Source: C00003060 sp964502635 (GTDB lineage Bacteria > Desulfobacterota > Desulfobacteria > Desulfobacterales > C00003060). From it: a stretch of DNA of 51,512 nucleotides. Below the pieces are notes generated by a model. It was not told the DNA's origin. It did not search any database and worked only from the letters and a program-made list of their open reading frames with translations. The stretch is from positions 1 to 51,512 of the forward strand of contig CAZCXI010000004.1 of NCBI GenBank assembly GCA_964502635.1, in the 5' to 3' direction. Below, piece after piece: positions 16,443 through 24,565 of the stretch; the first letter of the stretch is position 1; each line of letters begins with the position of its first letter. The position numbers and the translations under genes were made by a program.

Positions 16443-17300
16443 ATGGACAAACAAGCATTGCTTGAGAAGTTGAACAAGGACCTTGCCGATGAACACGCGG
16501 CCATCATCCGCTATTTGGTTCACGGCTGGATGGAAGGAGAAGACACGCCTCTGGGTTCGAGCCTCATCTCGATTTCAAGAGAAGAGATGTGGCATATGCA
16601 CTGGTTGGGCATGATCATAGGTGAATTGGGGGGCGAGCCGAACTTCACGCCTGCCCCATACCCCTATGATCCGACCAGTCGGGCAACCATGCTCAGATCC
16701 TACGTCGAATATGAGGAAAACTTGATCCCCCATTACAACGGAGAAGCGGATCAAGTGGATGACCCCCATATCAGGCGGGTTCTGCAGAGAGAGGCCTGGG
16801 AATCCGCCATTCACGCCAGAAAGTTTCAAAGGAAACTGGACAAACTGAGCCAGCAAGAGGCAGAGGGCCTGCCGGGGGAGGAAAGCGAATTGCCCAAGGA
16901 GTTGCTGGAGCAGTTGCAGGCGGAGGTCACAAGCAAATATACGGAGATGTTGCAGCACCTGCGCACTTGCTGGGTGTTCCAGAAAGACGAGAACCTGGGC
17001 TGGAAGATCATGGACCAGGCCATGGAAAAGATGAGACACCTTGCGCATTTTGCCGAAGACATTGCGGAAGATGGTGTGGCGCCCGAGTTCAAGCCCGGCC
17101 GGACGGATAAGAGCGGCACCATTGGCGCGGCTCTAAAGAAGGCATTGGAAGATGTCAGGACAGCACGGGAACGCCATCTCAAGCTCAGCGATGATATCGA
17201 GGTGAAGAAGCACTCCGGGCTTGTCATCAACCTGGACCTCACGGTACAACAGGAGGCGTATCAAGGCGCAGAGCTGGCGGACTGGACTGAGAAGACATAG
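16443..17300 (+). CDS. Tandem ferritin-like (diiron) domain protein
   Basis: A 285-residue, mostly helical protein. The N-terminal half forms one ferritin-like bundle: ADEHAAIIRYLVHGW, REEMWHMHWLGMII (ExxxH), YEENLIPHYN and REAWESAIHARKF (ExxxH). The C-terminal half repeats helices of the same kind: KYTEMLQHLRTCWVFQKD, EKMRHLAHFAEDIAEDG and further long helices. This suggests a duplicated, bacterioferritin-like fold that could bind iron. AGGAGG six bases before ATG 16443 sets the start. It is followed 164 bp later by sufC and sufB, which suggests supply or buffering of iron for Fe-S assembly; that link is inference. I cannot say whether it forms a ferritin cage. Confidence 0.7.
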   Translation: MDKQALLEKLNKDLADEHAAIIRYLVHGWMEGEDTPLGSSLISISREEMWHMHWLGMIIGELGGEPNFTPAPYPYDPTSRATMLRSYVEYEENLIPHYNGEADQVDDPHIRRVLQREAWESAIHARKFQRKLDKLSQQEAEGLPGEESELPKELLEQLQAEVTSKYTEMLQHLRTCWVFQKDENLGWKIMDQAMEKMRHLAHFAEDIAEDGVAPEFKPGRTDKSGTIGAALKKALEDVRTARERHLKLSDDIEVKKHSGLVINLDLTVQQEAYQGAELADWTEKT

Positions 17301-17464
17301 GCCATTTCCTATGTGCTTACACGGCTTGCACCTCCACGGCGAGCGCATTGCACGTACGGATTTGTCCGGGCTGCGGGGATCTTCAAAGACAAACTGAAAT
17401 TCACTGTTTTGTGAGGTGAGGGGCAAATGTTTTCTGCAAGACAAATGCAAAGAGGAGAAATAAG

Positions 17465-18220
17465 ATGTTACAAATTGAAGACCTACAGGTTCAACTCGGC
17501 GACAAGCAGATCCTGAAACACATTGATCTGGAGATTCGTCCGGGCGAGACCCATGTCCTGTTTGGCCCCAACGGGTCGGGCAAGACCTCTTTACTCATGA
17601 CCATTATGGGTTACCCGCAATATAGGGTCACAGGCGGCAGGATTGTTTTTAAGGGCGAAGACATTACCCATATGCCGATGAACGAGCGTGCCGGCCTGGG
17701 CATCGGGATTTCTTACCAGCGGCCCCCGACGATCAACGGCGTCAAGACCAAGCAGATGGTGCAGATCTGTGCCAAAGGGGAGGTCGACACAGAAGCGTTG
17801 GCTGCAAAGATGAACTTTGCTGAATTTCTGGACCGTGACATCAATGCAGGCTTTTCCGGCGGTGAAATCAAGCGCTCAGAGTTGTTGCAGTTGATGGCCC
17901 AGGACCCGGATCTCTTGCTCTTTGATGAGCCGGAGTCTGGTGTGGACTTAGAAAATATTTCCCTCATAGGAAACTCGATCAGTCAATTGCTCCAACGGGA
18001 CTTTCGGCTCAACGACAAAAAATCGCAGAAGGAGCTTCAGGAAGAACGGACCAAGATGGGATTGATCATTACGCATACGGGTTTCATCCTGGATTACGTG
18101 ACAGCGGACAGGGGGCAGGTTCTTTTCGACGGCGTGCTGACCTGCACGAGCAATCCTCGAGAGATTTTCAAGTGTATCAGCCAGGTCGGATATGAGGAGT
18201 GTGTCAGATGCGCGATTTAG
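17465..18220 (+). CDS. sufC: SufC-type Fe-S assembly ATPase
   Basis: A 251-residue cytosolic ABC ATPase: Walker A GPNGSGKTSL, signature FSGGEIKRSELLQL (the SufC form of the ABC signature), Walker B DLLLFDEPESGVD, and the ITHTGFILDY switch region. SufC works with SufB/D scaffolds to assemble Fe-S clusters, not in membrane transport. There is a longer insertion than usual after Walker B (RDFRLNDKKSQKELQEERTK). It overlaps the sufB gene by 13 bp. sufS, sufE and sufD are absent here, so this resembles the minimal two-protein SUF-like system (SmsCB) of anaerobes. Confidence 0.9.
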   Translation: MLQIEDLQVQLGDKQILKHIDLEIRPGETHVLFGPNGSGKTSLLMTIMGYPQYRVTGGRIVFKGEDITHMPMNERAGLGIGISYQRPPTINGVKTKQMVQICAKGEVDTEALAAKMNFAEFLDRDINAGFSGGEIKRSELLQLMAQDPDLLLFDEPESGVDLENISLIGNSISQLLQRDFRLNDKKSQKELQEERTKMGLIITHTGFILDYVTADRGQVLFDGVLTCTSNPREIFKCISQVGYEECVRCAI

Positions 18221-19419
18221 ACGAGAAGGCCTTGCAGGCCAAGGAGAAAAAGGCAGCATTGGGCCTCGACGTGGACCTCGATGCATATTCGTCGGAGTCC
18301 GTTTCTCATGACTACGTGGACGACTTAAGCACATTACCCGAAGCGGATAAGAAGCGGATGATCCTGGCGGGTGTGGATGCCGATGAGAAGGACCGGTCTG
18401 GAACTTACGTGCAAGAAGACACTTCGGTGCTTCACTCCCATTCCAAACAGGATGGCCTCCAGGTCATGCCAATCAAGCAAGCCCTGAAAGAATGCGAATG
18501 GATTCAGGATTACTACTGGAAACTGGTGGCAGTGGATACCGACAAGTATACGGCCCGGGCCCAGCTTGACCTGCATGATGGGTATGTCATCAGGGCACTA
18601 CCGGGCAGTAAGGTCATCTATCCGGTCCAGGCGTGTTTGTACCTGGAAAAGGAAGGGCTGAGCCAGAACGTCCACAACATTATTATTGCCGAGGAAGGAT
18701 CGGAACTTCATATCATTACGGGTTGTGCCACGGCTGCCCATTTGCGGCGAGGGCTCCACGTGGGGGTCTCCGAGTTCTACGTGAAGAAGAACGCCAAGCT
18801 CAGTTTCACCATGATTCATTACTGGGCCGAAGAGATGATGGTGCGGCCCCGATCAGTGGGGCGGGTTGAAGAGGGCGGTCTGTTTCTCAACAATTACATT
18901 TGTATGAAGCCGGTGAGATCCCTCCAGATGTATCCCACCACCCACCTGGTTGGCAAAGGCGCGGTGGCCCGCTTTTACAGCCTCCTTGTGGGGAGCCCGG
19001 GCTCTGAAATGGACGTGGGCGGTCGCATTTTCTTAAAAGAGCCTGACAGCCGAGCCGAGATCATTGCCCGTACCATCAGCAATGGGGGAAACATCATCGC
19101 CCGCGGGGACCTGATAGGCGAGGTGCCCGGGATCAAAGCCCATCTGGAGTGCCGGGGTCTCATCCTCAATGGCGGCTCGATCCACGCCATACCCGAGCTC
19201 CATGGCAAGGTCGATGGGGTGGAGATGTCTCACGAAGCAGCGGTGGGCAAGATCGCTCAAGATGAAATCCTCTACCTCATGTCTCGTGGCCTGAGTGAAG
19301 ATGAAGCCACGGCGACCATCGTGCGAGGCTTTCTGAGTGTGGATATTCCAGGGCTTCCGGACCAGCTCAGAGCGGAGATTGATCGCGCTGTGGCGCAGAG
19401 TGATCAAGACATGATGTAG
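18208..19419 (+). CDS. sufB: SufB/SufD-family Fe-S scaffold protein
   Basis: A 403-residue SufBD beta-helix protein. The conserved C-terminal core is present: YPTTHLVGKGAVARF, AHLECRGLILNGGS (Cys at the position of the SufB scaffold cysteine), IPELHGKVDGVEMSHEAAVGKI and YLMSRGLSEDEATATIVRGFL. As the only SufBD member in the cluster it probably forms a homodimer with SufC. ATG 18208 has GAGGAG nine bases upstream, inside sufC, so the genes are translationally coupled; GTG 18199 is an alternative start. Confidence 0.9.
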   Translation: MRDLDEKALQAKEKKAALGLDVDLDAYSSESVSHDYVDDLSTLPEADKKRMILAGVDADEKDRSGTYVQEDTSVLHSHSKQDGLQVMPIKQALKECEWIQDYYWKLVAVDTDKYTARAQLDLHDGYVIRALPGSKVIYPVQACLYLEKEGLSQNVHNIIIAEEGSELHIITGCATAAHLRRGLHVGVSEFYVKKNAKLSFTMIHYWAEEMMVRPRSVGRVEEGGLFLNNYICMKPVRSLQMYPTTHLVGKGAVARFYSLLVGSPGSEMDVGGRIFLKEPDSRAEIIARTISNGGNIIARGDLIGEVPGIKAHLECRGLILNGGSIHAIPELHGKVDGVEMSHEAAVGKIAQDEILYLMSRGLSEDEATATIVRGFLSVDIPGLPDQLRAEIDRAVAQSDQDMM

Positions 19420-19444
19420 CTCCGTCGGCGGGAATCTTGGTGTG

Positions 19445-20236
19445 ATGGATACACATGGGTCATTCGTCAGGCTGTCCCTGTTCTGGGGAGGACTCCTTTT
19501 TTTTCTGGTTCTAGAGCTCTTGGCACCCTACAGGAAGAGTTCTGTCTCCAAGGTGAAACGCTGGATGAATAATATGGCCTTGACCGTGTTCAACAGCCTG
19601 ATCCTTCAGTTGGCCTTCGCCGGGGCTATTTTCAGGACGGCCACATATGTGACAACCCATCAATTGGGCGTGCTGAACATGCTTGCGCTATCCGCGTGGG
19701 TCAAGCTCCTGGTGACCGTGGCGTTCATGGATTTCACGCTGTACATCTGGCATCTCCTTAACCATGAGGTCCCCTTTCTGTGGCGATTCCACAGGGTGCA
19801 TCACAGTGACCTGAATATGGACGTGTCCACTGCAACACGCTTTCATATCGGTGAGCTGGCCCTGTCGGCTGTGATTAGGGTGTGCCTGGTTTTTTTTCTG
19901 GGGGCCAGTCCTTTCGGGGTGTTGATCTTTGAAAGCGCCCTGGTCTTGTGTGCCCAATTCGAGCATAGTAGCTTGAAGATCCCGGGCTGGTTTGAAACGA
20001 TTTTCTGGGTGATGTTTGTCCCTCCATCCATGCATCGGATCCACCACTCGGTGGTCATCAAAGAACGAAACACCAATTACGGCACGATTTTGTCTGTCTG
20101 GGATCGGTGGCTTGGCACACTTTTGACAGATGTGGACCAAGACCAGATACGAATCGGCATGGGCGCTTACCAGAAGCCGGAGAAGCTGGACTTTCACCAT
20201 TTGCTCGCAATGCCCATGATGCGATATGTTAAGTAG
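19445..20236 (+). CDS. Sterol desaturase/fatty acid hydroxylase superfamily membrane protein
   Basis: A 263-residue integral membrane protein with about four hydrophobic segments and the superfamily's histidine clusters for a diiron site: HLLNH, HRVHH, and HRIHHS near the C-terminus. Members use O2 to hydroxylate or desaturate lipids. Such a reaction is odd for a strict anaerobe and may mean microaerobic use or a different oxidant. The substrate is unknown. It starts 26 bp after sufB and may share its transcript. Its TAG stop (20234-20236) coincides with the left end of a repeat element. Confidence 0.85.
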   Translation: MDTHGSFVRLSLFWGGLLFFLVLELLAPYRKSSVSKVKRWMNNMALTVFNSLILQLAFAGAIFRTATYVTTHQLGVLNMLALSAWVKLLVTVAFMDFTLYIWHLLNHEVPFLWRFHRVHHSDLNMDVSTATRFHIGELALSAVIRVCLVFFLGASPFGVLIFESALVLCAQFEHSSLKIPGWFETIFWVMFVPPSMHRIHHSVVIKERNTNYGTILSVWDRWLGTLLTDVDQDQIRIGMGAYQKPEKLDFHHLLAMPMMRYVK

Positions 20237-20400
20237 TGTCCATCCATAAATGGCCCTTTTTCCGATGAGCGGCGTTCTCCGCGGGTTTGCGCCTGCGGCT
20301 TGTGAAAAGGCCGTCCTCAACGTAGCGATGCTACGCCTGCGGCGAAAACCCTTGTGCGGCCCTGCTCATCCAAAAAATTGCTCATTTCTGAATTGGACAC
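20234..20400. repeat. MITE-like element with terminal inverted repeats
   Basis: AGTGTCCATCCATAAATG at 20235-20252 matches, inverted and imperfectly, CATTTCTGAATTGGACACT at 20382-20400; the outer eight bases are exact. Inside is a perfect CGTAGC-GAT-GCTACG hairpin. No coding sequence. The left end begins on the TAG stop of the hydroxylase gene. Confidence 0.65.
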
Positions 20401-20565
20401 TGTCCAGTGCCCTCTTCGGTGGGTGGACGGGCACTACGTAGTTTCCCTGCGATTTATCGGCACTGGATGGAATTTTTAATGAGGGGCAAAGCCTATGTGA
20501 TTGCTGTAGGGCTGCCCGCCCCCGCCCCGAAGGGTGAGGTTTTCGGAGACCAGGAAGGAGGCGGT

Positions 20566-20805
20566 ATGAAACGTTTCGAATATGAAATCACCAAGCACTC
20601 GGCCGACACATTTAAAAAAGTCGTTTATTTTTGCTCGGAGGCTGGTCAATGCAGTCTCAATGACGTCTCAAGGGATCAAACAAGAATCCTGTCTGATATC
20701 TTGAATCAACGAGGCAAAGAGGGTTGGGAGCTGGTACAGGTCTCTTTTGGCGAAGATGGTATGATGGCCTTTTGGAAACGGAAGGTGAAGAAGAAGGAAC
20801 AATAG
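20566..20805 (+). CDS. Small DUF4177-like protein
   Basis: A 79-residue protein, MKRFEYEITKHSADT at its start and LNQRGKEGWELVQVSFGEDG near its end. The Tyr/Phe-rich N-terminal strand and the GKEGWELV block resemble the DUF4177 family, whose function is unknown. GGAGG lies six bases before ATG 20566. The same frame is open upstream to 20407 but that part has no ribosome binding site. Confidence 0.65.
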   Translation: MKRFEYEITKHSADTFKKVVYFCSEAGQCSLNDVSRDQTRILSDILNQRGKEGWELVQVSFGEDGMMAFWKRKVKKKEQ

Positions 20806-20883
20806 CCACGTCAACGGCCCGCCTTCACCCGTCATACTGCCAAGTTCTTGGAGCGTAGCCCGGGTGGCTCGGTTCTCTTTCTA

Positions 20884-22671
20884 CTATTGCTTTAGGGTCC
20901 GCACCTTCAAGGAAAGCTCCTCCAGTTGGTCGGGTGCAGCCTCACACGGGGCTCCGGTAAGAAGGCAGGTTGCCTTTTGGGTTTTTGGAAACGCGATGAC
21001 ATCTCGAATGGAGGATTCATTGGCCATGAGCATGACAAGTCTGTCAAAGCCCAGGGCGATGCCGCCGTGGGGAGGCGCACCAAAGTCAAGGGCTTCCAGC
21101 ATGAAACCAAACTTCTCTTCATAGGTTTCGGGGTCCATACCCAGCGACTCAAAAACCCTCTTCTGAACAGCACACTGATGGTTGCGGATGCTCCCTCCGC
21201 CAATTTCAGCGCCGTTCAGGACAAGGTCATAGGCCCGCGATCGCACAGTAAGCGGGTCCTCAGCAAGGCGCCCTGCATCCTGGTCAAGAGGGGCTGTAAA
21301 AGGATGGTGTGTCGCCACATAGCGCTTTTCGTCCTCATCGTATTCCACCAGGGGAAACTCGGTGACCCATACAAAGTCGTAAGGGTCGCCTTCCACCAAG
21401 CCGAGCTTGTGACCGAGGTGATTTCTAAGGTGTCCCAGGGCTTCATTGACCACCTTGGGCCGGTCGGCAACAAAGAAGACAAGATCGCCAGGTTTCATGT
21501 CAAGCCTTCGACGTAAGGATTCCTTTTCCTGGTCGGAAAAAAATTTGGCAATGGGGGATTGCCAGGCATCTGAGCGGACTTTGATCCAGGCCAAGCCCTT
21601 GGCCTGGTAGATAGCGACAAATTCTGTAAGGTCATCGATCTCCTTGCGGGAAAGATCCATACATCCCTTGGCGTTGAGGGCCTTGACCAGACCGCCCCCC
21701 CTCACGACATCTGCAAAGGCCTTGAACTCGGCGTCGGCAACAATATCAGAGATGTCCTTCAATTCCAGACCGAATCTAAGGTCGGGCCTGTCCAGACCGA
21801 ATCGGCCTGTTGCCTCCTCATAGGTCAGGCGTTTGAAGGGGTGCCGAAGCTCTATGCTAAGGACCTCTTGAAACAAGGCAGTGATCATCCCCTCGGTGAC
21901 GCCCATGACATCCTCTTCTGTGACAAAGGACATCTCCACATCGATCTGAGTGAATTCCGGCTGTCGGTCCGCCCGAAGGTCTTCATCTCTAAAGCAGCGA
22001 ACAATCTGGTAGTATCTGTCAAACCCACCCAGCATCAAAAGTTGCTTAAAGATCTGAGGGGACTGGGGAAGCGCGTAGAATTGTCCCGGGTTCACGCGGC
22101 TGGGTACCAAATAGTCCCGTGCCCCTTCCGGTGTACTCTTGGTCAGAAACGGCGTTTCGATGTCTACAAATCCCAATCCGTCTAGGTGGGAACGTATGGC
22201 TGCGGCTGCCCGGTGCCGGAGCATGAGATTCTTATGCACCATGGGTCGGCGCATATCCAGGTATCTGTGTTTAAGTCGTATGTTTTCGGAGGCTTGTGTG
22301 TCGTCTTCCAGGACGAAGGGCGGCGTTTTGGACTGATTCAGGACCCTCAATTCCGAAACCATCACATCAATCTCTCCGGTTTTCAAGTTGGGGTTGATCA
22401 TCCCTTCGGGTCTGGGCGCCACGGTGCCCCGAACCGCCAGCACATATTCGTTGCGGATGACATGGGCCTTTTCATGAACCGCCTTGTTGTACTCCGGGTT
22501 AAAGACGACCTGGGTCAGTCCTTCGCGGTCACGCAAATCTACAAAGATCACGCCGCCATGGTCTCGGCGGCGCTGTACCCATCCCATGAGCACGACCTCT
22601 TCGCCGACATCTTTGGCCGTTAGGGCTGAACAGTGATGGGTTCGTTTCATGCTCCCCATGGAATCAAGCAA
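20884..22671 (-). CDS. aspS: Aspartyl-tRNA synthetase
   Basis: A 595-residue class II synthetase of bacterial type with an N-terminal anticodon-binding OB fold (VVLMGWVQRRRDHGGVIFVD), motif 2 (CFRDEDLRADRQPEFTQID), the bacterial GAD insertion and motif 3 (GGIALGFDRLVMLM). It charges tRNA-Asp; whether it also mischarges tRNA-Asn is not readable here. Start options are TTG 22671 (AAGGAG nine bases upstream), ATG 22659 or ATG 22650 (MKRTHHCSAL). It is downstream of hisS, as in many bacteria, with a 256-bp repeat element between them. Confidence 0.95.
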   Translation of the reverse strand: MLDSMGSMKRTHHCSALTAKDVGEEVVLMGWVQRRRDHGGVIFVDLRDREGLTQVVFNPEYNKAVHEKAHVIRNEYVLAVRGTVAPRPEGMINPNLKTGEIDVMVSELRVLNQSKTPPFVLEDDTQASENIRLKHRYLDMRRPMVHKNLMLRHRAAAAIRSHLDGLGFVDIETPFLTKSTPEGARDYLVPSRVNPGQFYALPQSPQIFKQLLMLGGFDRYYQIVRCFRDEDLRADRQPEFTQIDVEMSFVTEEDVMGVTEGMITALFQEVLSIELRHPFKRLTYEEATGRFGLDRPDLRFGLELKDISDIVADAEFKAFADVVRGGGLVKALNAKGCMDLSRKEIDDLTEFVAIYQAKGLAWIKVRSDAWQSPIAKFFSDQEKESLRRRLDMKPGDLVFFVADRPKVVNEALGHLRNHLGHKLGLVEGDPYDFVWVTEFPLVEYDEDEKRYVATHHPFTAPLDQDAGRLAEDPLTVRSRAYDLVLNGAEIGGGSIRNHQCAVQKRVFESLGMDPETYEEKFGFMLEALDFGAPPHGGIALGFDRLVMLMANESSIRDVIAFPKTQKATCLLTGAPCEAAPDQLEELSLKVRTLKQ

Positions 22672-22776
22672 AACCGGCTCCTTTCCGATCTTCGTCGCTA
22701 TATGCGAAAGCTACTCCGTGTGTATCATTTTCGGCTTGTGAAACAAACAGACAGAAGCGGCCCTGTCTTCAAAAAG

Positions 22777-23032
22777 CTAGTGTCGTGTCCCAGAAGTTCC
22801 TTTAGAAAGTAACGTGTTGCCATCAAGCCATTTTCCGGGCTCCGTGAGCATTTCCGGGACGTCAGCTTCGTTGCGTTGAATCATAAAAACTCGGGCTAAC
22901 GCCCTCAAACAGTTTATGATTCTTAACGCTTCACTCAGCTGACCTCTCATTCCGAAAATGCTCAATGTCGCGCGGAAAAGGCTTTCGGCTACATGGTGAC
23001 TAATGATAGTTGCTTCTGAGACACGACACTAG
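22777..23032. repeat. MITE-like long palindromic element between hisS and aspS
   Basis: Terminal inverted repeats TAGTGTCGTGTCCCAGAAG (22778-22796) and CTTCTGAGACACGACACTA (23013-23031) differ at one base. CTAG is present at both ends and may be the target duplication. Internal arms also pair (GAATCATAAA/TTTATGATTC; GAGCATTTCCGG/CCGAAAATGCTC), so the whole element can fold into one long hairpin. It is noncoding. Its right end supplies the TAG stop of hisS (23029-23031 on the minus strand). Confidence 0.85.
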
Positions 23033-24285
23033 GCTGTTATTCTATTGACAACAGACGATACAAGGTCTTCCAGGGGCACGGGCTCCTGGGCCTTGGTCTT
23101 CATGTCCCTGAGGACGGCCCGCTCCTCCTCAAGATCGCGGTCTCCCACGATAAGGACGTGGGATGCCTGGAGTTTGTCAGCCCGCCGCATTTGAGCCTTA
23201 AGGCTTCGATTTTCAAAATCCATCTCGGTGCGGACTTTTTGCATCCTAAAACGCTGGAGCCACTCAAAGGCCCTGGTCTGGGCCGTCGGCCCCAGGGCGG
23301 CAATAAAAAGATGGGGCCGCTTTTCAAAAGTGGGTGCGAGGTCGGCCAAGAGCGCCATCAGTCGATCTACACCAATAGCAAAGCCGAGGCCAGGTTGATC
23401 AGGGCCGCCCAATGCCTTGACAAGCCCATCATAGCGTCCGCCCCCTGCCACGGCGTCTTGAGCCCCTAAAGATGGGGCAAGGACTTCAAAGGTCGTGCGG
23501 GTGTAATAGTCCAATCCCCTCACAAGACGATGGTCTGTCTGAAAAGGTATATGAAACTGCTCCAGGCCTCGTTGGACGGTGTCAAAATGGTTCCGGCACG
23601 CCTCACAAAGGTGGTCCAGGATGGATGGCGCATCTTGGACAGCTTCTTTGCAATCCGGCACTTTGCAGTCGAATATCCGCAAGGGGTTTCTATCCAGCCG
23701 CCTGAGGCAGTCTGAACACAGCCGGCCAGAGTGGCCTTTTAAGAAGGATTTCAGGGCCTCTTTAAAATGCGGTCGGCACTCGGGGCAGCCCAGAGAGTTG
23801 ACGTGGAGCGCGAGGCCTGGAAGCTCAAGTCGCTGCACGAAGGTCATCAAAACAAGCATCAGTTCGGCATCTGCCCTGGGGTCGTTGAGCCCAAAGACCT
23901 CGGCGTTGATTTGGTAAAACTGCCGGTAGCGACCTTTCTGGGGGCGCTCCCTCCGGAACATGGGCCCGATGGTATAAAGTTTCCATACGGGGTCTTTGCC
24001 ATACAACTTGTGTTCGACATAGGCCCTCACCACGGAGGCCGTAGCCTCTGGCCGGAGGGTGATGGAAGCACCGCTTCGATCCGTGAAGGTATACATTTCC
24101 TTTTCCACGATATCGGTATTGGCCCCGATGCTCCTGGCAAAAAGCTCGGTCTGCTCAAGCACAGGCGTTCTGAGTTCGGAAAAACCGAAGTCGTCAAATA
24201 GTTCGCGCACGATGCCCTCAACATACTGCCAGAGCCCGGTTTCTTCTGGGAGAATATCCTTAAAGCCCCTGACCAGCCTTATCAT
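23029..24285 (-). CDS. hisS: Histidyl-tRNA synthetase
   Basis: A 418-residue class II synthetase. Seen: MIRLVRGFKDILPEE at the start, motif 2 region RRERPQKGRYRQFYQ, the histidine-A motif LVRGLDYYTRTTFEV, GGGRYDGL, and motif 3 GLGFAIGVDRLMALL. It charges tRNA-His. The family usually begins two to eight residues before the GFKDILP block, so ATG 24285 is preferred; ATG 24300 and TTG 24324 are in frame upstream. Its stop codon is the outermost TAG of the adjoining repeat element, so the native last residues may have been replaced. Confidence 0.95.
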   Translation of the reverse strand: MIRLVRGFKDILPEETGLWQYVEGIVRELFDDFGFSELRTPVLEQTELFARSIGANTDIVEKEMYTFTDRSGASITLRPEATASVVRAYVEHKLYGKDPVWKLYTIGPMFRRERPQKGRYRQFYQINAEVFGLNDPRADAELMLVLMTFVQRLELPGLALHVNSLGCPECRPHFKEALKSFLKGHSGRLCSDCLRRLDRNPLRIFDCKVPDCKEAVQDAPSILDHLCEACRNHFDTVQRGLEQFHIPFQTDHRLVRGLDYYTRTTFEVLAPSLGAQDAVAGGGRYDGLVKALGGPDQPGLGFAIGVDRLMALLADLAPTFEKRPHLFIAALGPTAQTRAFEWLQRFRMQKVRTEMDFENRSLKAQMRRADKLQASHVLIVGDRDLEEERAVLRDMKTKAQEPVPLEDLVSSVVNRITA

Positions 24286-24565
24286 TTCCGCTGTTCCCAT
24301 GAGAGAAGAGACTGTAATTCTCAAAAACTTTATATTTAATTTAACTTATCTCATCGAGTCAATAAAAATGCGCCTTCAGCCCCTGAAAAATCTTCCAAGC
24401 AGCGGGATGCCGAAAGCGCTTCACAGCCCTCTCAACCCCCTCGATTTCAGGGATGATCGCCGTATGAACACACCGTCGCCCCTCGATTCTTTGTGCATAA
24501 CGCCGACACTACAGCGCACGCACCCGGTAAACCATGGACCACGGCCGTTTCTTCACCTTCTGTGA

